Shown here: piece by piece, positions 36,442 through 44,883 of the stretch
Layout: every line of letters begins with the position of its first letter
How positions within the stretch are numbered: position 1 is the stretch's first letter
Assembly: GCA_030431515.1 (NCBI GenBank)
Contig: JAUIIX010000011.1
Span: 1-64,000, forward strand
Length of the DNA stretch: 64,000 nucleotides
DNA from: a bacterium
GTDB lineage: Bacteria > Bacteroidota > Ignavibacteria > Kapaibacteriales > UBA2268
Direction of reading: 5' to 3'
Notes under the pieces: model-generated
Database searches by the model: none
Told to the model about the DNA's origin: nothing
The model's input: only the letters and a program-made list of their open reading frames with translations
Translations under genes and position numbers: made by a program

Positions 36442-39400
36442 TTAATTTTTAATAAATCTCAATATCAATATATCATTTCCTTTTGATAATTTTAATACAT
36501 AAGAAGATGAAGTCAAATCTGACACATCTATTTTAATACTATTTTTATTAACTAAATCTACTGATCTAATATGATTACCATTTAAATCATAAAGAGATAT
36601 TAAATCAAAATCTATTATTCCTTTATCAACTTCTAAAGTAATATATTCTCCAGCAGGGTTAGGAAATAATTTGAATTCTTGACCATTGTAATTTTTGATA
36701 TTAACATTCATACCAATTTCGGCGGCTAAAGTTGTGAATGACCAAATTTCACTATACTCAGATTCACCATCAAGATTACTCGCTTTCACTCTCCAAAAGT
36801 ACTTAATTTCAGAATCTAGTTTAGTTAAATTATATTCTGTAATAGTAATATTATTTTCATTCAGGAACATTGAACTAAAGTTTTCATCTGTTGAAACTTC
36901 AACTAAATACTTATTAGCATTATTTGATGCTTCCCAAGTTAATTTTATAGAATTAGTATCTATATCAATAGCTCCATTTACTGGTGTCAATAGTGTTACT
37001 TTATCAGGTAAAACTAATATTTTAACAACATCAAAAGACCAAGTTTCTGAAAATTCAGTAAAACTATTCCCTATTTTGGCTCTTACTCTCCAATAATATT
37101 TTTTACCAAATTCTAAATTAGAAACTAAAAAGGCATCATCATTTACTGATTTGTTATCTAAAATTTTAGATGCAAAAGTAATATCAGTAGATAAGTCTAA
37201 TTGATATTCACTTGCACCTGAAACTTCGTTCCAAGCAAGAATAGTGTCCAGTTTATTTATTTCCGAATTATCAGTTGGACTTATTAAAACAGGAGTTTCA
37301 ATTGGTGTAGAAAACTTCCAAGTTTCTGACCAATCAGATTTATTAGCTGTATTTAATGCTTTAATTCTCCAATAATATACTTTATTAGGAGTTGAATTAA
37401 ATTTGTATTTATTAGTATTACTAATTTCTTCATCAACTAATAAATTAGAAAAATCGATTTTATCTGAAATATTTATCAAATACTTAGTAGCATCACTTAC
37501 TTGTTTCCATTCTAAATCTGAATTAACCACAACACTATCAGCATTGTTTAAAGGCAAAGATAATTTTGGTTTGTTTAGTTTAATTCTAAAATTATAAATT
37601 TCTGACCAATCACTTTCACTTTCAGAACTTATTGCTTTTACTCTCCAATATAATAATTTATTATAATCTAAATCAGGCATATTAAAATTAATAGCATCCA
37701 TTCTATCATTAACAATTAACGTTTGGAATGTAAAGTCTTCACTTACTTGTAATAAGAAAGAATCAGCTAAAGCAACATCAGTCCAAATTAATGTCAAGTT
37801 AGTATCTAAATAATTTGAATCATTAGGAGGATAAACTAAATTAGAACTTGCAATTTTTGTTGTAAAATTCCATACTTCTGACCAATCTGAACTTGAACTT
37901 GAATTGTTAGCTTTAATTCTCCAATAATATTTTTTACCAAATTCAAGATTTGCTGTTGTATAGTCAATTAAACCATGATTTGTAATTTGTTTAACCAAAC
38001 TACTAAAATCTTGATTGTCATCTATTTGGATGTCGTAAGTTTGTCCACCATTAACAGAAGACCATTCTAATTTAGTATTAATTGATAAATTAGCGGAATT
38101 ATTTGATGGAATATTCAATGCTGGAGGACCTAATTTCACAGTAAAATTCCAAATTTCTGACCATTCACTTAGTCCATCTGGTCCTAAAAGTCTTACTCTC
38201 CAATAATATTTAGAGTTATATCCAAATCCGCTTAAAGTAATACTTGTATTACTCGTTGAATCTACTTTTACTAAATTTACAAAAGTAGGAGCATCAGAAA
38301 CTTCAATATAATATTTTAAAGCAGAAGAAACCGGATTCCATCTAAAATCAGGATTAGAAACTTCGTTAAACTTATTATTAGAAGGAGATACTAATGTTGT
38401 TTTACCAATTTGAGTTTTGAAACTCCAAACATCTGACCATTCAGATTCATTACCACCAGCTTTTGCTTTCACTCTCCAATAATATGTTTGATTATTAGAT
38501 AAAGTATTTATAGTAAATGTAGTATCTGGGGAGTTTGTTATCTCATATTCAATGCTTGAAAAATTGTTCAATTTAGATACCTGAACATGATAACTCGTTG
38601 CTAAGTTAGAAGAAAACCATTTTAAATTTAAACTATTTATAGGTAAATTTTTAGTTAAGTTAGCAGGATATTCAAGAACAGGAACGTCTAAATCAATATC
38701 TATATCAATAAACCAAACTCCTCTACCATAAGTACCAGCATACATTCTACCTTGGCTCTCATTGATCACGATGTCATTTACAATAACATTAGGTAATCCA
38801 GATGAAAAATAAACCCAACCATTAGAATTGTCGTCTCTATAATAGATACCAATATCTGTTCCAATATAGATTCTATTATTCATATTCTTTTGAAATGTAA
38901 CACAGTTTACTGGTAAGTTAGGTAATCCAGAAGAAATATTTGACCAATTTGATCCTCCATCAGTTGAATAGAACACTTTGTTACTTGAACTCCAACCTGA
39001 ATTTGTAGCCCATAAAATATTTTCATTTTCTGGATGAACACAAAAATGAGATATTGTTTGATTACCGGGACTAGAGACTTCTGTCCAATTATTTCCTTTA
39101 TTAATAGATCTAAAAAATTGATTGTTAGTTGAAGCGTAAACATAATTATTATTATTGTCAGCTACATACATCTCTTCAAATTTATTAGAATTTCCAACAC
39201 TTATTTTTGAAAAATCAGTACCACCATTAGTTGATTTCCAAATATTATTCATTCCAAGATACATAACATCTGTATCTGTTGGATCTAAAGCATAAGGTGT
39301 AACCCATGCTCCAGTTTCATCAATATCATCATATTCATAATCATTATCTGAATCGTTAATTCTTTTCCAAGACAGACCATTATTAGTAGAACGAGCAATC

Positions 39401-40959
39401 GGATCACCATATTGAACAGAAGCATACATAATGTCTTCATCAGTTGGGTCAATTAAGCAATACATTCCATCTCCTCCTAAAACATCACCCCATTGACCGT
39501 TCTTCCTTTTTAACATTGTTCCATTGTCCTGCGATCCCAAAAGAAAATGATCAATAGTTGTTTGAGATGTTGATATTTTATAGCATTGTGTTATTCCCAT
39601 TCCTTCACTTTTATAAACCCAATCTGTACCTTTGTTGGTAGAAGCGTAAACACCTCCATCATTACCAACTAAGAAAGTACCATCTTTTGCAAAATGAAAG
39701 AAATGTTGATCAGCATGAATTGTTTCAGTATTTGGTATATTATACCAAAAAGTATTTAATTCCCAATCTGTACCTAAATTTGTAGATTTCCAAACGACAA
39801 TTCCACCTATAAAAATTGTATTTTTATCGTCAGATGGTACAGCTATTGTTAAATCATACCAACCTTGACCACTAGTACCTTCACCTTTTTCATCACTTGA
39901 TAACATATTTGGTGAGTCTGCTAATAATGAAAATGAATCTCCTGAATCTGTTGATAAATATACACCTCGAAGTGCTGAACTATTATTACAAGCAACTAAG
40001 TAAACATTATTATTGGCATCAGGTGTTACAGCAATTTCAATTCTTCTAATATTAGAAGTCGGTATTCCATTCGTTATTTGTGTCCAATTAGAACCACCAT
40101 CTGTAGATTTATAAACTTGACCTGGATTATATCTTGTAGCATATACTGTGTTTGGATCATTTGGTTTTAATTTAATATCCTTACAGTTATTTGTAAGAGT
40201 TCTATTCCAATTAGCTCCTCCATCAGTAGTAATATAAATACCATTATTAGTTGCAGCGATTAACTTATTTGTGTTAGATGGGTTTATCACCATTCTATTT
40301 ACAATTACATAACTATTAACTCCATAAGAAAAACCAGTAGTATTCCAACTTGTTCCACCATTTGTTGATTTTAAAATACCTACGCCATAAGTATTAGTAG
40401 CATCTCTATCACCAGTACCAATATACATTATATTTGAATTACTTGGGTCTATAATTATATCTGAAATACCAAGTGTTGTTAAGTTTTGAATATTGTCAGT
40501 ATCTGTTGTCCAAGATTGACCTTTATTAGTAGATTTCCATAAACCACCTGCTGCAGCACCTGCCCACCAAATATTACTATTATTTGGGTCATCTTTTACA
40601 ACAGATACTCTTCCAAGTCCATTATATCCACCAGGTGAGGATGTTCTACCAATAAACTGCCATTCAATAGAACTTTGTAAATTTGGATTTTTACTTTGTT
40701 TTGTAGAATTAAATGCTTGTTCTATTTCTATACCAGTTGGAAAACTTCCATCTTCATAAACTCTATGTCTCCAAAATTCTTCCCATCTTTTATATTGCTT
40801 TATTCCTTGACCTTTTTTGTTTACATCTTTATCTGCAACCCATTGATTAAAGCTATTTTGAATTTCATAAAAATTATTTTTTTGGCTATCACTTAAATCA
40901 TCCATCCAGGGCTGGGAATACAATGTCCCTGTTATAAAAAATAGTAGTAAAAAGTACAT
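36442..40959 (-). CDS. T9SS-exported BNR beta-propeller with seven FnIII-like repeats (paralogue 3)
   Basis: A 1505-residue exported protein. The signal peptide (MYFLLLFFITGTLYSQ) is followed by a leader with YKRWEEFWRHR near residue 56. The beta-propeller opens with GLGRVSVVKDDPNN and GAAAGGLWKSTNKGQSW and has many Asp-box-like strands (STNGGTSW, TTDGGANW, STDGGSNW). HADQH is at about residues 415-419, followed by GNDGGVYAS, SQDNGTML and GGDGM. Residues 758-1408 hold seven FnIII-like repeats. The last 75 residues, from KLFPNPAGEYITLEV, form the T9SS sorting domain. An SD-like AAGGAA precedes the ATG. The PAP2 gene lies 21 bases upstream on the same strand, so the two may be co-transcribed. 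The function is unknown. Confidence 0.85.
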   Translation of the reverse strand: MYFLLLFFITGTLYSQPWMDDLSDSQKNNFYEIQNSFNQWVADKDVNKKGQGIKQYKRWEEFWRHRVYEDGSFPTGIEIEQAFNSTKQSKNPNLQSSIEWQFIGRTSSPGGYNGLGRVSVVKDDPNNSNIWWAGAAAGGLWKSTNKGQSWTTDTDNIQNLTTLGISDIIIDPSNSNIMYIGTGDRDATNTYGVGILKSTNGGTSWNTTGFSYGVNSYVIVNRMVINPSNTNKLIAATNNGIYITTDGGANWNRTLTNNCKDIKLKPNDPNTVYATRYNPGQVYKSTDGGSNWTQITNGIPTSNIRRIEIAVTPDANNNVYLVACNNSSALRGVYLSTDSGDSFSLLADSPNMLSSDEKGEGTSGQGWYDLTIAVPSDDKNTIFIGGIVVWKSTNLGTDWELNTFWYNIPNTETIHADQHFFHFAKDGTFLVGNDGGVYASTNKGTDWVYKSEGMGITQCYKISTSQTTIDHFLLGSQDNGTMLKRKNGQWGDVLGGDGMYCLIDPTDEDIMYASVQYGDPIARSTNNGLSWKRINDSDNDYEYDDIDETGAWVTPYALDPTDTDVMYLGMNNIWKSTNGGTDFSKISVGNSNKFEEMYVADNNNNYVYASTNNQFFRSINKGNNWTEVSSPGNQTISHFCVHPENENILWATNSGWSSSNKVFYSTDGGSNWSNISSGLPNLPVNCVTFQKNMNNRIYIGTDIGIYYRDDNSNGWVYFSSGLPNVIVNDIVINESQGRMYAGTYGRGVWFIDIDIDLDVPVLEYPANLTKNLPINSLNLKWFSSNLATSYHVQVSKLNNFSSIEYEITNSPDTTFTINTLSNNQTYYWRVKAKAGGNESEWSDVWSFKTQIGKTTLVSPSNNKFNEVSNPDFRWNPVSSALKYYIEVSDAPTFVNLVKVDSTSNTSITLSGFGYNSKYYWRVRLLGPDGLSEWSEIWNFTVKLGPPALNIPSNNSANLSINTKLEWSSVNGGQTYDIQIDDNQDFSSLVKQITNHGLIDYTTANLEFGKKYYWRIKANNSSSSSDWSEVWNFTTKIASSNLVYPPNDSNYLDTNLTLIWTDVALADSFLLQVSEDFTFQTLIVNDRMDAINFNMPDLDYNKLLYWRVKAISSESESDWSEIYNFRIKLNKPKLSLPLNNADSVVVNSDLEWKQVSDATKYLINISDKIDFSNLLVDEEISNTNKYKFNSTPNKVYYWRIKALNTANKSDWSETWKFSTPIETPVLISPTDNSEINKLDTILAWNEVSGASEYQLDLSTDITFASKILDNKSVNDDAFLVSNLEFGKKYYWRVRAKIGNSFTEFSETWSFDVVKILVLPDKVTLLTPVNGAIDIDTNSIKLTWEASNNANKYLVEVSTDENFSSMFLNENNITITEYNLTKLDSEIKYFWRVKASNLDGESEYSEIWSFTTLAAEIGMNVNIKNYNGQEFKLFPNPAGEYITLEVDKGIIDFDLISLYDLNGNHIRSVDLVNKNSIKIDVSDLTSSSYVLKLSKGNDILILRFIKN
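36734..38688 (-). repeat. Seven tandem FnIII-like protein repeats in the 36442 gene
   Basis: Seven copies of about 93 residues, each ending in a YYWRVKA...SEWSEIWSF-like strand pair: TYYWRVKA, KYYWRVRL, KYYWRIKA, LLYWRVKA, VYYWRIKA, KYYWRVRA and KYFWRVKA. Each begins with a 'L.SP.N....' turn. The DNA copies are diverged, so this is an old protein-level expansion and not a recent DNA duplication. Confidence 0.85.
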
Positions 40960-40980
40960 GTTTAATGTTCCTTATTTTGA

Positions 40981-41814
40981 TTATAATTGAAAAGAAAATG
41001 TGAAATAATTTATTTGTAAATTATCAACTTGTTTAGAAGTATTAATTATGAAAATATTTTGTTTATAATTTTCTACAATAAGAATTGCTAATCCTGATCC
41101 AACAACTGCTCCTAATAATACATCAGTTAAAAAATGTTGTCCAGATATTACTCTTAAAATACCAGTAGAAGAAGCTAAACCTAAAGAAGTAATCCAAACT
41201 AAATTTTTTGATAGTCTTGAATAGTCCATATTTTCAATCGAGTAGGCGAGAAATACCGCACTTCCAAATGCAATAGTCGTATGTCCAGAATAAAATGAAT
41301 TTCTAGCATCACTGGACATTTTTTTATTAATATCTAGATTATTATCATAAGCATAAGGTCTATATCTGGTAAATATATTTTTTGTCCACATATTTATTCC
41401 AGTGTTTAATAATTGCAATTGAACATACTTAAAATTGTAATTTATTATTTCTTTTGTAGTCATTTCTGAAAAAAATGAATATAAAATTGGTAAAGCAAGT
41501 GAAGTATAAACGGTAATATCAGAAGCAATTTTTAAATCGGAGTTATAATTATAAACAAAAGATTTATCAAAAATATTAATATTTTCTTTATTCAATTTAG
41601 TAACTGTTTCAAAACTGCTAAAATCTTTATTTTGCAATAAATAAGCACTCCCACTTAAGATTAATCCAGTAGTTCCAAGATAAAAATCTTCATTATTTAT
41701 TTCTTTAAAAACAAAATCATTTGAAAAAATTTTCTTAATTTGAATTTGATTAATTAATAAAACAAATAATAATGAAATGAAAAAGTATTTTATATTTATT
41801 TTTCTTTTTGTCAT
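40981..41814 (-). CDS. PAP2-superfamily membrane phosphatase
   Basis: A 277-residue protein of the type-2 phosphatidic-acid-phosphatase superfamily, which removes phosphate from lipid phosphates such as undecaprenyl diphosphate or from other substrates. The three motifs are visible: KNIFTRYRPY (KxxxxxxRP), SFYSGHTTIAFG (PSGH variant with Y for P) and LRVISGQHFLTDVLLG (SRxxxxxHxxxD variant). The N-terminus carries a hydrophobic segment (FFISLLFVLLI) and further helices. I chose ATG 41814 (MTKRKINIKYF). This start lies within the first codons of the divergent gene at 41777, a 38-base head-to-head overlap. Confidence 0.82.
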   Translation of the reverse strand: MTKRKINIKYFFISLLFVLLINQIQIKKIFSNDFVFKEINNEDFYLGTTGLILSGSAYLLQNKDFSSFETVTKLNKENINIFDKSFVYNYNSDLKIASDITVYTSLALPILYSFFSEMTTKEIINYNFKYVQLQLLNTGINMWTKNIFTRYRPYAYDNNLDINKKMSSDARNSFYSGHTTIAFGSAVFLAYSIENMDYSRLSKNLVWITSLGLASSTGILRVISGQHFLTDVLLGAVVGSGLAILIVENYKQNIFIINTSKQVDNLQINYFTFSFQL

Positions 41815-43081
41815 AATGGCTTGTTCCGAAAATACGGAAAAAGATTTAAAAAACATAAATTCTATAGCAGAAGAGTATGTAGTTTTAGTTCATATAATAG
41901 GAAAATATGATACAGATTATGTAGATGCTTACTTTGGACCTGATTCATTAAAGCAAAAAGCATTGAATGATAGTAGTAGTTTAAGAAGTGTTAAACTTAG
42001 AATATTAGACTTAACAAAAGATTTAGATTCTTTGATAAAAATTACTAAAATAGATTTAGTTAAAAATTTAAGAATTAAGTTCTTGAAGCAAATGCTTAGT
42101 TCAATGAATTTTAAAGTAAACTCGCTCTTAGGGTTCAAATCAACATTTGATGAAGAATGTAAAGAGTTATATGGTGCTGTATCCCCAAAATATAATGATG
42201 AGTATTATCAAGCAATAATAAATGAACTTGAATTAGAATTACTAGGTAAGGGAAGTATTTTAGATAGATATAAGGTTTTTAAAGAAAAATTTATAATACC
42301 TACTGAAAAAGTTGACACAGTATTTAAAGTTGCTCTCAATGAAGCCAAAAAACAAACTAAATCTTTCATTGAAATGCCACATTCTGAAGATTTACAACTT
42401 GAATATGTAAGAGATAAGGCATGGAGCGGATATAATTGGTTTCAAGGAGATGGATTTTCTTTAATTCAAATTAATTTAGACCAACCGATATATATTGAAA
42501 GAGCAATTGACTTGGCTGCTCATGAAGCTTATCCAGGGCATCATGCTCACCATACTTTGATGGAAGACACTTATGTGAAAGATAGTAATTGGGTTGAATT
42601 TACAATTTATCCTTTGTTTTCACCAATGTCTTTAATTTCTGAAGGAAGTGCAAATTATGGAATAGAAGTTGCATTCCCAGGTGAATCAAAACTTAAATTT
42701 GAAAAAGAGTATTTATATCCATTAGCTGGATTGGATTCAAGCTTAGCAGAAAAATATAATAAAATTCAATCTTTAATTTCAAAATTAGATTATGCTGGAA
42801 ATGATGCAGCAAGAATGTTTTTAGATGGTGAGTTTAATGAGGAGCAAACTATTGATTATCTAGTTAATTACAATCTGATGACTAAAGAAAGAGCGAAGCA
42901 AAGATTGAATTTTATAAAGAAATATAGAGCTTATGTAATTAATTATAATGTAGGATTAGATATGGTGAGAGATTTTGTAATTAGAAATGGTGGAACATCT
43001 GATAATCCAAAGAAAAGATGGTTGATTTTCGAAGATTTGATTAGAAATCCATATTTACCAAGTGATTTAGAAGTTAAATAG
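41777..43081 (+). CDS. DUF885-family peptidase-like lipoprotein
   Basis: A 434-residue lipoprotein with lipobox IMAC at residues 13-16 (MKKYFIFIFLFVIMAC). The mostly helical body contains LAAHEAYPGHHAHHTLMED, in which HExxxxxH-like histidines match the HExYPGHH motif of DUF885 metallopeptidase-like proteins. LISEGSANYGIEVAFP follows, with the glutamate expected as a further ligand. Family members include putative carboxypeptidases; activity here is inferred. An internal ATG exists at 41816, but it would destroy the lipoprotein signal. It is divergent from, and overlaps, the PAP2 gene. Confidence 0.8.
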   Translation: MKKYFIFIFLFVIMACSENTEKDLKNINSIAEEYVVLVHIIGKYDTDYVDAYFGPDSLKQKALNDSSSLRSVKLRILDLTKDLDSLIKITKIDLVKNLRIKFLKQMLSSMNFKVNSLLGFKSTFDEECKELYGAVSPKYNDEYYQAIINELELELLGKGSILDRYKVFKEKFIIPTEKVDTVFKVALNEAKKQTKSFIEMPHSEDLQLEYVRDKAWSGYNWFQGDGFSLIQINLDQPIYIERAIDLAAHEAYPGHHAHHTLMEDTYVKDSNWVEFTIYPLFSPMSLISEGSANYGIEVAFPGESKLKFEKEYLYPLAGLDSSLAEKYNKIQSLISKLDYAGNDAARMFLDGEFNEEQTIDYLVNYNLMTKERAKQRLNFIKKYRAYVINYNVGLDMVRDFVIRNGGTSDNPKKRWLIFEDLIRNPYLPSDLEVK

Positions 43082-43103
43082 TTTTATTATTAAGGGGTTT
43101 TAT

Positions 43104-43889
43104 ATGAAAAGCACGAAATTATATTTATTGCTAATAGCAATGGCATTTTTAACGTTTTCGTGTGATGAAGATGATGATAATGTCAATGATTCAATTTATT
43201 TATCAGAATATAATCCAAGTGATTTTATGTTTCAAGATGATGTAAGTTATGTTTATCAAACATATTATGATGATTATTCTGATTCAATTGATACAAAATT
43301 AGCTTCTTGGGCTTTAAAAACAAATGTAATTGGAAAATATGATTATGATAATAAAATGTGTTATGAATTTTTAACTATTGAAGTAGATTTAGTTTATACA
43401 AATTATATACTAAAAGATGATAGATACTTGTATAATATAGGATTAAGAATTGTTAACAATGATCATGTTAGGAACTTACCTCACGATACAAACTCATATA
43501 CATATTATGATACATTAATTGATTTTAATAAAAACAAATGGACAGTAGCTGATGTTAATTACAAATATGAGTCAGAAAACGAAGGAAAATATAACATATT
43601 TGCATCAGGTGAGTATATAGGCACAAAAGATATTTATATTGAAAATATGAAATATAAAGCGATAGGTGTTTTAATTAAATCAAATTATAAGAGATATACT
43701 AATGATACTAATTCAATTATGTCAGGAATAATATTCAATAGAGAAGAAGAAATGTATTTTGTAAAAGGAATTGGTTTTGTTGAAGGAATCTCAGAAGAAA
43801 GTTATACTTATGGTTTTAATGGGAAAATCAATGTTGGAAAAGGGAAATATGAAGTTAGATTAGTAAATTTTCAAAAAGAAAGTCAATGA
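43104..43889 (+). CDS. Acidic-tailed hypothetical lipoprotein
   Basis: A 261-residue lipoprotein of unknown function. The signal peptide ends in the lipobox TFSC at about residues 17-20 and is followed at once by an acidic run, DEDDDNVND. The body is rich in Tyr, Asp and beta-strand pattern, with no motif I recognise. An SD-like AAGGGG is 9-14 bases before the ATG. The next gene encodes a similar lipoprotein, and the two probably form an operon. The acidic run after Cys resembles the surface-lipoprotein export signal described in Bacteroidota. Confidence 0.75.
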   Translation: MKSTKLYLLLIAMAFLTFSCDEDDDNVNDSIYLSEYNPSDFMFQDDVSYVYQTYYDDYSDSIDTKLASWALKTNVIGKYDYDNKMCYEFLTIEVDLVYTNYILKDDRYLYNIGLRIVNNDHVRNLPHDTNSYTYYDTLIDFNKNKWTVADVNYKYESENEGKYNIFASGEYIGTKDIYIENMKYKAIGVLIKSNYKRYTNDTNSIMSGIIFNREEEMYFVKGIGFVEGISEESYTYGFNGKINVGKGKYEVRLVNFQKESQ

Positions 43890-43890
43890 T

Positions 43891-44655
43891 ATGAAAAAAA
43901 AAATAATAATTTATCTCCTTTTTTTAACAATCTTTGTGATTTCTTGTGATGAAGAAAAAGAAGATAATAAAAATGATTTAGAATTAGTTGAAAAGATATT
44001 AGAAGTAAGTAATAATTGGATTGAACCAAACAAATCATATTTGTATAATTATGAAACATATTATCAAAATAATTTAGATGAAATTAGTTTCTATAGTAAT
44101 AATATAGAATTTTATACTTTAGATACTTTTTTATTTGACAATAAAGTTATACAAGAGTATTACTTTGATAATTATTTTGAATTTAATTCTGGCTCAAACT
44201 TAATGTTTGATAGTAATTATATTATATCCAAACAGGGGTTTGTGTTTTTATTTGATTCTGTTTATAGTTTAATTGAATCAAATGACACAATATGTAGATT
44301 TGATTTAGATAAGTGGATAGTTTCAAAACCAATAATATTAGAAGAGAAGAACAACTCAATCTTATATTTACTAAAAGAAGCAGAATTTCTTCAAGATTCA
44401 ATATTTTACTTTAACGATAGACCTGTACTTTCAAAAACTGTTGAGATTAAACATTTCAAAATCAAAGAAGAAAATTCAAAAGTTATTGAAAAAGTTTTAG
44501 ATAAAAAAGAAATTTTTAATTTCACAAAAAATCATGGAATTATTCATTATAAAATTGAAAACCTTAATTTAAATTTTGATTCTAATGTTGAATATACAGA
44601 TGATAAATTAGTATCATTAGAAATATTTCTTATACATATAGAAAATCTCAGATGA
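43891..44655 (+). CDS. Acidic-tailed hypothetical lipoprotein
   Basis: A 254-residue lipoprotein with lipobox VISC at about residues 16-19, followed by DEEKEDNKND. It follows the 43104 gene by one base. The sequence is Asn/Ile/Phe-rich with no recognised domain. The shared start and tail type suggest the two genes are ancient paralogues, but their bodies show no close identity. It is the last gene before the tRNA terminator region. Confidence 0.72.
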   Translation: MKKKIIIYLLFLTIFVISCDEEKEDNKNDLELVEKILEVSNNWIEPNKSYLYNYETYYQNNLDEISFYSNNIEFYTLDTFLFDNKVIQEYYFDNYFEFNSGSNLMFDSNYIISKQGFVFLFDSVYSLIESNDTICRFDLDKWIVSKPIILEEKNNSILYLLKEAEFLQDSIFYFNDRPVLSKTVEIKHFKIKEENSKVIEKVLDKKEIFNFTKNHGIIHYKIENLNLNFDSNVEYTDDKLVSLEIFLIHIENLR

Positions 44656-44714
44656 ATAAAAAATTAACTCAATTAATAGAAATTTTATTTTGCAAAAAAT
44701 TGAAAAGTTGGAAT

Positions 44715-44746
44715 AAAAAAAAGTCCTTGAGAATTTTCAAGGACTT
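44715..44746 (-). terminator. Terminator after tRNA-fMet, possibly bidirectional
   Basis: AAGTCCTTGA (44721-44730) pairs perfectly with TCAAGGACTT (44737-44746) around a 6-base loop. On the minus strand it is followed by a T-run (plus-strand As 44715-44720), which suits the tRNA gene. A shorter plus-strand GATTTTTG may also serve the lipoprotein operon. Confidence 0.85.
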
Positions 44747-44760
44747 GATTTTTGCTTTAG

Positions 44761-44833
44761 TAGCGGGGACACGACTCGAACGTGCAACCTTCGGGTTATG
44801 AGCCCGACGAGCTACCTATTGCTCCACCCCGCG
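44761..44833 (-). tRNA. Initiator tRNA-fMet (anticodon CAT)
   Basis: The minus strand folds into a complete cloverleaf: acceptor CGCGGGG/CCCCGCT, D-arm GAGC/GCTC with GG in the loop, anticodon arm TCGGG-CTCATAA-CCCGA, a 5-base variable region (AGGTT) and T-arm GCACG-TTCGAGT-CGTGT. Three consecutive G:C pairs in the anticodon stem and an unpaired 1-72 position identify the initiator. The 1-72 mismatch is C/U instead of the usual C/A. CCA is not encoded. Confidence 0.95.
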
Positions 44834-44845
44834 GTTATTAGATTA

Positions 44846-44877
44846 CAAAATTAGTGAATTTATTAATACAAAACAAA
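44846..44877 (-). promoter_or_regulatory. Bacteroidota-type promoter of tRNA-fMet
   Basis: On the minus strand TTTG (44877-44874), a 20-base spacer, then TAATTTTG (44853-44846). Both boxes match the -33 TTTG and -7 TAnnTTTG consensus exactly at the usual distance. The predicted transcription start, about 6 bases further, lies just before the tRNA 5' end at 44833. Confidence 0.75.
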
Positions 44878-44883
44878 TTTATT

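Noticed and set aside
36695-37096. Plus-strand ORF of 133 residues over the FnIII-like repeats
   Set aside because: It is antisense to a well-supported repeat-containing protein, with low-complexity composition and no recognisable motif.
36734-38688. Possible DNA repeat array or CRISPR
   Set aside because: The periodicity is at protein level with about 280-base spacing and diverged DNA; there are no short identical repeats with spacers.
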